Source: Paenibacillus flagellatus (GTDB lineage: Bacteria > Bacillota > Bacilli > Paenibacillales > NBRC-103111). From it: a stretch of 64,000 nt of DNA. The stretch lies in the NCBI RefSeq assembly GCF_003217775.1, contig NZ_QJVJ01000012.1:126001-190000 (forward strand), read 5' to 3'. This document shows, piece by piece, positions 61,721-64,000 of this stretch. The notes below the pieces were generated by a model. It ran no database searches and was not told the origin of the DNA. It saw only the letters and a program-made list of their open reading frames with translations. The number at the start of each line of letters is the position of its first letter. Position 1 is the first letter of the stretch. A program made the translations under genes and the position numbers.

Positions 61721-61811
61721 CGGGGCAATAGATTCATAAGATCATCGTTTTTGTGGCACACTGGTTAAGGGAAATGGTTTCCTGCGGCGGCATTCGGCTG
61801 AGGCCGCATGT

Positions 61812-61873
61812 TGTCACGCCGCTGTCACAAAAAGTTAATGAACCGCTAATGATCCGCTAATGTTCCCTTAATG
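61812..61873 (+). promoter_or_regulatory. six hexamer boxes with 11-bp phasing (PhoB/PhoP-type operator array)
   Basis: TGTCAC (61812), TGTCAC (61823), TTAATG (61835), CTAATG (61846), CTAATG (61857) and TTAATG (61868): spacing 11, 12, 11, 11, 11. The array ends ten bases before the -10-like TACAAT (61883-61888), so it occupies the -35 zone. One direct repeat per helical turn is the binding pattern of OmpR/PhoB-family response regulators. Confidence 0.6.
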
Positions 61874-61917
61874 TACGGCTTATACAATGGGAACAGAACG
61901 GAAAGGAGCTGTGAACG

Positions 61918-62331
61918 ATGATTTTGTACCGCCTCGCCAAGTGGATGGAAGAGCGCAAGCGGCTGAAACGACTGATCGCCGAGTCCGACGGGAATTCCGG
62001 CCTTTACATACAACAAAAAGCGGACGTGGAGCGGCAAATGATGCGCGAAGCGTATCAATGGCTCGAGCCGGGCAAGCTTGCGGCGGAGCCGGCTTTCGTC
62101 CTGTCGTCCCCCGACGAGTTGGGCGTCGAGCCGGTTCCGGGCTTGACCGAGTCCGACCGGCTGTCCGTCGCGGACGTGCTCGCGGACATGCGCCGCTCGG
62201 CCCTAGCCGCGGAAGTCCGAGGACGGCTCGCCGCCCGCGCAGACGCCCCGATCGCCGCCGAGGACCTCGTGCCGGAGGAGCTTCTGCATATGCCGCTCGT
62301 CGGGGAACAATCGGTTCAGGCGCAGCCGTAG
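61918..62331 (+). CDS. hypothetical protein, 137 residues
   Basis: A soluble, charged protein starting MILYRLAKWMEERKRLKRLI with a helical N-terminal half (IQQKADVERQMMREAYQWL) and an acidic/proline C-terminal half ending in DLVPEELLHMPLVGE. No family is recognised and there is no signal peptide or membrane segment. GGAAAGGAG lies before the ATG. The promoter has a phased array of six response-regulator-like boxes, so expression is probably under a two-component system, perhaps in phosphate starvation. Confidence 0.7.
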   Translation: MILYRLAKWMEERKRLKRLIAESDGNSGLYIQQKADVERQMMREAYQWLEPGKLAAEPAFVLSSPDELGVEPVPGLTESDRLSVADVLADMRRSALAAEVRGRLAARADAPIAAEDLVPEELLHMPLVGEQSVQAQP

Positions 62332-62353
62332 CCGAATGTCGTGAATAGCGCAG

Positions 62354-62384
62354 AAAGTGCGAGCCGTCGGTTCGCACTTTTTTA
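62354..62384 (+). terminator. terminator after the 61918 gene
   Basis: AAAGTGCGA (62354-62362) / TCGCACTTT (62372-62380), followed by TTT. Confidence 0.82.
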
Positions 62385-62533
62385 ATGGAGTCTTGCCCGG
62401 CCTCATTGACGATTCGCCTCTACGATAGCAATCGAGAAGAAATGCGGCCGCTCCCGCCATACTATACTAGAATGGGGAAAGGGCCCGTGGTATTCTGAAG
62501 AAGAATGCTAGAATCCTACAAGGAGGCTGTATA

Positions 62534-62968
62534 GTGGGAACAAGTAATCCGGCAACGATAACGGTAGAAGCGATCGTTCAATCTCCCGTCGAAAGCGTGT
62601 GGACGTATTGGACGGACCCGAAGCATATCATGAAATGGAATGCCGCTTCCGACGAATGGCACACGCCGCGCGCCGAGAACGATCTGAGAGTCGGCGGCGC
62701 GTTCGTCTCGAGAATGGAAGCGAAAGACGGGAGCTTCGGCTTCGACTTCGGCGGCGTATACGACGAGGTGAGCCTTAACGAACGCATCGCCTATACGATG
62801 GGCGACGGTCGGAAAGTGAAGATCGATTTTATTCGCCAAGACGCTGCCACGAAAATCGTCGAATCGTTCGATGCGGAGGAGTCGAACCCCATCGAGATGC
62901 AGCAAGCGGGCTGGCAGGCCATTTTAAACAATTTCAAAGCCTATGCGGAAAATGCCGGAAAAGCATAA
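62534..62968 (+). CDS. SRPBCC/AHSA1-family protein
   Basis: A 144-residue helix-grip (START-like) protein with VEAIVQSPVESVWTYWTDPKHIMKWN at its start, GGAFVSRMEAKDG in the middle and a C-terminal helix MQQAGWQAILNNFKAYAEN, as in the AHSA1/YdhF-like group. It binds a hydrophobic small molecule or helps a chaperone; the ligand is unknown. The start is GTG 62534, 7 bases behind AAGGAGG. Terminator at 62982. Confidence 0.88.
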   Translation: MGTSNPATITVEAIVQSPVESVWTYWTDPKHIMKWNAASDEWHTPRAENDLRVGGAFVSRMEAKDGSFGFDFGGVYDEVSLNERIAYTMGDGRKVKIDFIRQDAATKIVESFDAEESNPIEMQQAGWQAILNNFKAYAENAGKA

Positions 62969-62981
62969 TAGAATGGAATAC

Positions 62982-63014
62982 AGCGCATGCCGATGTCGGC
63001 ATGCGCTTTGTTGT
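62982..63014 (+). terminator. terminator after the SRPBCC gene
   Basis: Twelve-base stem AGCGCATGCCGA / TCGGCATGCGCT with loop TG, followed by TTGTTGTG. Confidence 0.78.
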
Positions 63015-63154
63015 GTACGCCCGGCTTGGACGGGCGCTCATTCCGCGCCCACGCTAAGAGGGGAATTTCAATAAACGGAAAAATTCCGAATTGCTGGAAT
63101 AAAGGGGTGGTACAATTAGGTTCAAGTATACCAAAGGAAGGAGGAGGTGCCGAC

Positions 63155-63796
63155 ATGGTTGAAAAAATGTTTTGGACAAACCCGTACTTGACGAGGCTGG
63201 ATACTCGAATATCCGGTGTGTCCGGCCAGCAAATTACAGTCGAACAAACCATCTTCTACGCGTTCTCCGGCGGACAAGAAAGCGATCACGGAACAATCGG
63301 CGGGTATTCCGTCCTTCAAGCCCAAAAAGACGGTCACGAAATCGTTTATACGGTTGAAGAAGGGCATGGCTTGAAGGTCGGTGACGAAGTAACGATGACC
63401 ATCGATTGGGATCGTCGATACAGACTGATGCGTCTGCATTTTGCGGCGGAGATCGTATTGGAATTAGTCTATAAGCATCTTAACGGCATCGAAAAGATCG
63501 GCGCCCATATCGCTCAAGAGAAAGCGCGCATCGATTTTGCATGGAATGAACCGATTTCCAGCTCATTCCCTGTGATCGAGAAACAATTCCGGGAAATCGT
63601 CGGGGCGGACCTCGATATCAGTAGTGCTTTCAGCGATGAGGAAAAGGAGAGAAGGTATTGGGAGATCGAAGGTTTTTCCAAAGTCGCCTGCGGCGGAACG
63701 CACTTGAAAAAAACGGGCGAAGTCGGTTTCATCAAGCTGAAGCGCAACAATATAGGCAGAGGCAAAGAACGAATTGACATTTATTTAACCGAATAA
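63155..63796 (+). CDS. AlaX-like tRNA-editing (alanyl-tRNA editing) protein with altered zinc site
   Basis: 213 residues similar to the editing half of alanyl-tRNA synthetase, which clears Ser- or Gly-tRNA(Ala). The first metal pair is usually HxxxH; here it is His95 with Glu99 (RLHFAAE). The second pair, Cys179 and His183 (CGGTHLKKTGEVG), is intact. GGAGGAGGTG lies before ATG 63155. The DNA is A+T-richer than its neighbours. It may still edit, or have drifted to another role; the family call is good. Confidence 0.85.
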   Translation: MVEKMFWTNPYLTRLDTRISGVSGQQITVEQTIFYAFSGGQESDHGTIGGYSVLQAQKDGHEIVYTVEEGHGLKVGDEVTMTIDWDRRYRLMRLHFAAEIVLELVYKHLNGIEKIGAHIAQEKARIDFAWNEPISSSFPVIEKQFREIVGADLDISSAFSDEEKERRYWEIEGFSKVACGGTHLKKTGEVGFIKLKRNNIGRGKERIDIYLTE

Positions 63797-63833
63797 ACTG
63801 CCGCGCGTTCGATAACTCGAACTTCTTCTGGAG

Positions 63834-63861
63834 GAGGCCGCCGAAACGATTCGGCGGCCTC
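63834..63861. repeat. strong hairpin downstream of the AlaX-like gene
   Basis: Twelve-base perfect stem GAGGCCGCCGAA / TTCGGCGGCCTC with loop ACGA. No T-run follows, so terminator activity is uncertain. From 63862 to the window end I see no gene. Confidence 0.6.
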
Positions 63862-64000
63862 GCGGCGTTATGTCAGGACGTTTACCGTTAACGACGCAAA
63901 TAAACCGGCACAACGATGTGCCGGTTACCTAATCCTGCCCTAAAGGAGAACCTTAAAAATGCCATGGATAAATAATAGTCTATAAAAAAATGGAACATAA

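Noticed and set aside
1-64000. tRNA, rRNA, transposase, integrase, phage or toxin-antitoxin genes
   Set aside because: Looked for by eye on both strands; no cloverleaf-like run, conserved rRNA segment, transposase motif or short paired toxin/antitoxin operon was found. A tRNAscan-SE and Infernal run would be decisive.

Overview
The window looks like chromosome of a GC-rich, Gram-positive soil Firmicute of the Paenibacillus/Cohnella kind. The evidence is strong AGGAGG-type ribosome sites, Firmicute lipoprotein signals, YesM/YesN-type two-component regulators beside LplB/YtcP-type sugar permeases, a FIMAH-type C-terminal module and an Agr-type peptide-signalling cassette. I see no rRNA, tRNA, CRISPR array, insertion sequence or phage gene. 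The genus is an inference.

Layout, first half. 97-3164: MalT/LuxR-type regulator and a lipoprotein. 3281-6267: NAD-salvage operon (NrtR-like Nudix regulator, nicotinamidase, nicotinate phosphoribosyltransferase). 6384-8679: EamA transporter, a frameshifted solute-binding-protein relic, a long empty stretch and a 52-residue small ORF. 8680-13419: lipoprotein, glutaminase, sodium/solute symporter and cell-wall amidase. 13578-14862 (minus): a compact Agr-like cassette of kinase-less membrane protein, AgrB protease and a 40-residue AgrD-like peptide. 15256-17424: Gfo/Idh/MocA dehydrogenase plus TIM-barrel isomerase. 17536-18366: three tandem copies of a ~293-bp unit, each carrying a terminator hairpin. 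18367-28425: two AraC regulators facing a glycan/glycoprotein-foraging island (beta-propeller glycosidase, GH20 enzyme interrupted by a stop codon, solute-binding lipoprotein, M60 metallopeptidase, galactose-binding-type protein); this island and 32.8-33.7 kb look more A+T-rich by eye.

Layout, second half. 28840-32596: GyrI/VOC fusion, GNAT acetyltransferase, HAD hydrolase, membrane protein. 32751-34805: SDR, ArsR remnant, TetR regulator with two operators in its promoter, and a cytochrome P450 collapsed by internal deletion. 34912-36523 (minus): ECF-like sigma factor and its membrane partner. 36884-40185: methyltransferase, cytosine-deaminase-like amidohydrolase, AlkC-like HEAT protein. 40392-44636: 1414-residue secreted multidomain protein. 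44855-58125: an apparently complete import-and-degrade locus (two permeases, response regulator, sensor kinase, binding protein, AraC regulator, alpha-toroid protein, GH3 enzyme, FAD oxidoreductase). 58245-63796: RluA pseudouridine synthase, ABC exporter, an unknown gene behind a six-copy 11-bp-phased operator array, SRPBCC protein and AlaX-like editing protein.

How the genes work together. Two glycan systems dominate. The first (18-28 kb) is secreted and peptidase-linked and has a binding protein but no permease nearby. The second (45-58 kb) imports an oligosaccharide and handles it with cytoplasmic enzymes; like other LplB/YtcP systems it has no ATPase gene of its own. The likeliest under-described items are the serine-only Agr cassette without a kinase, the GH20 gene with an in-frame stop, the tripled terminator unit, the GyrI-VOC fusion and the phased operator array at 61.8 kb.
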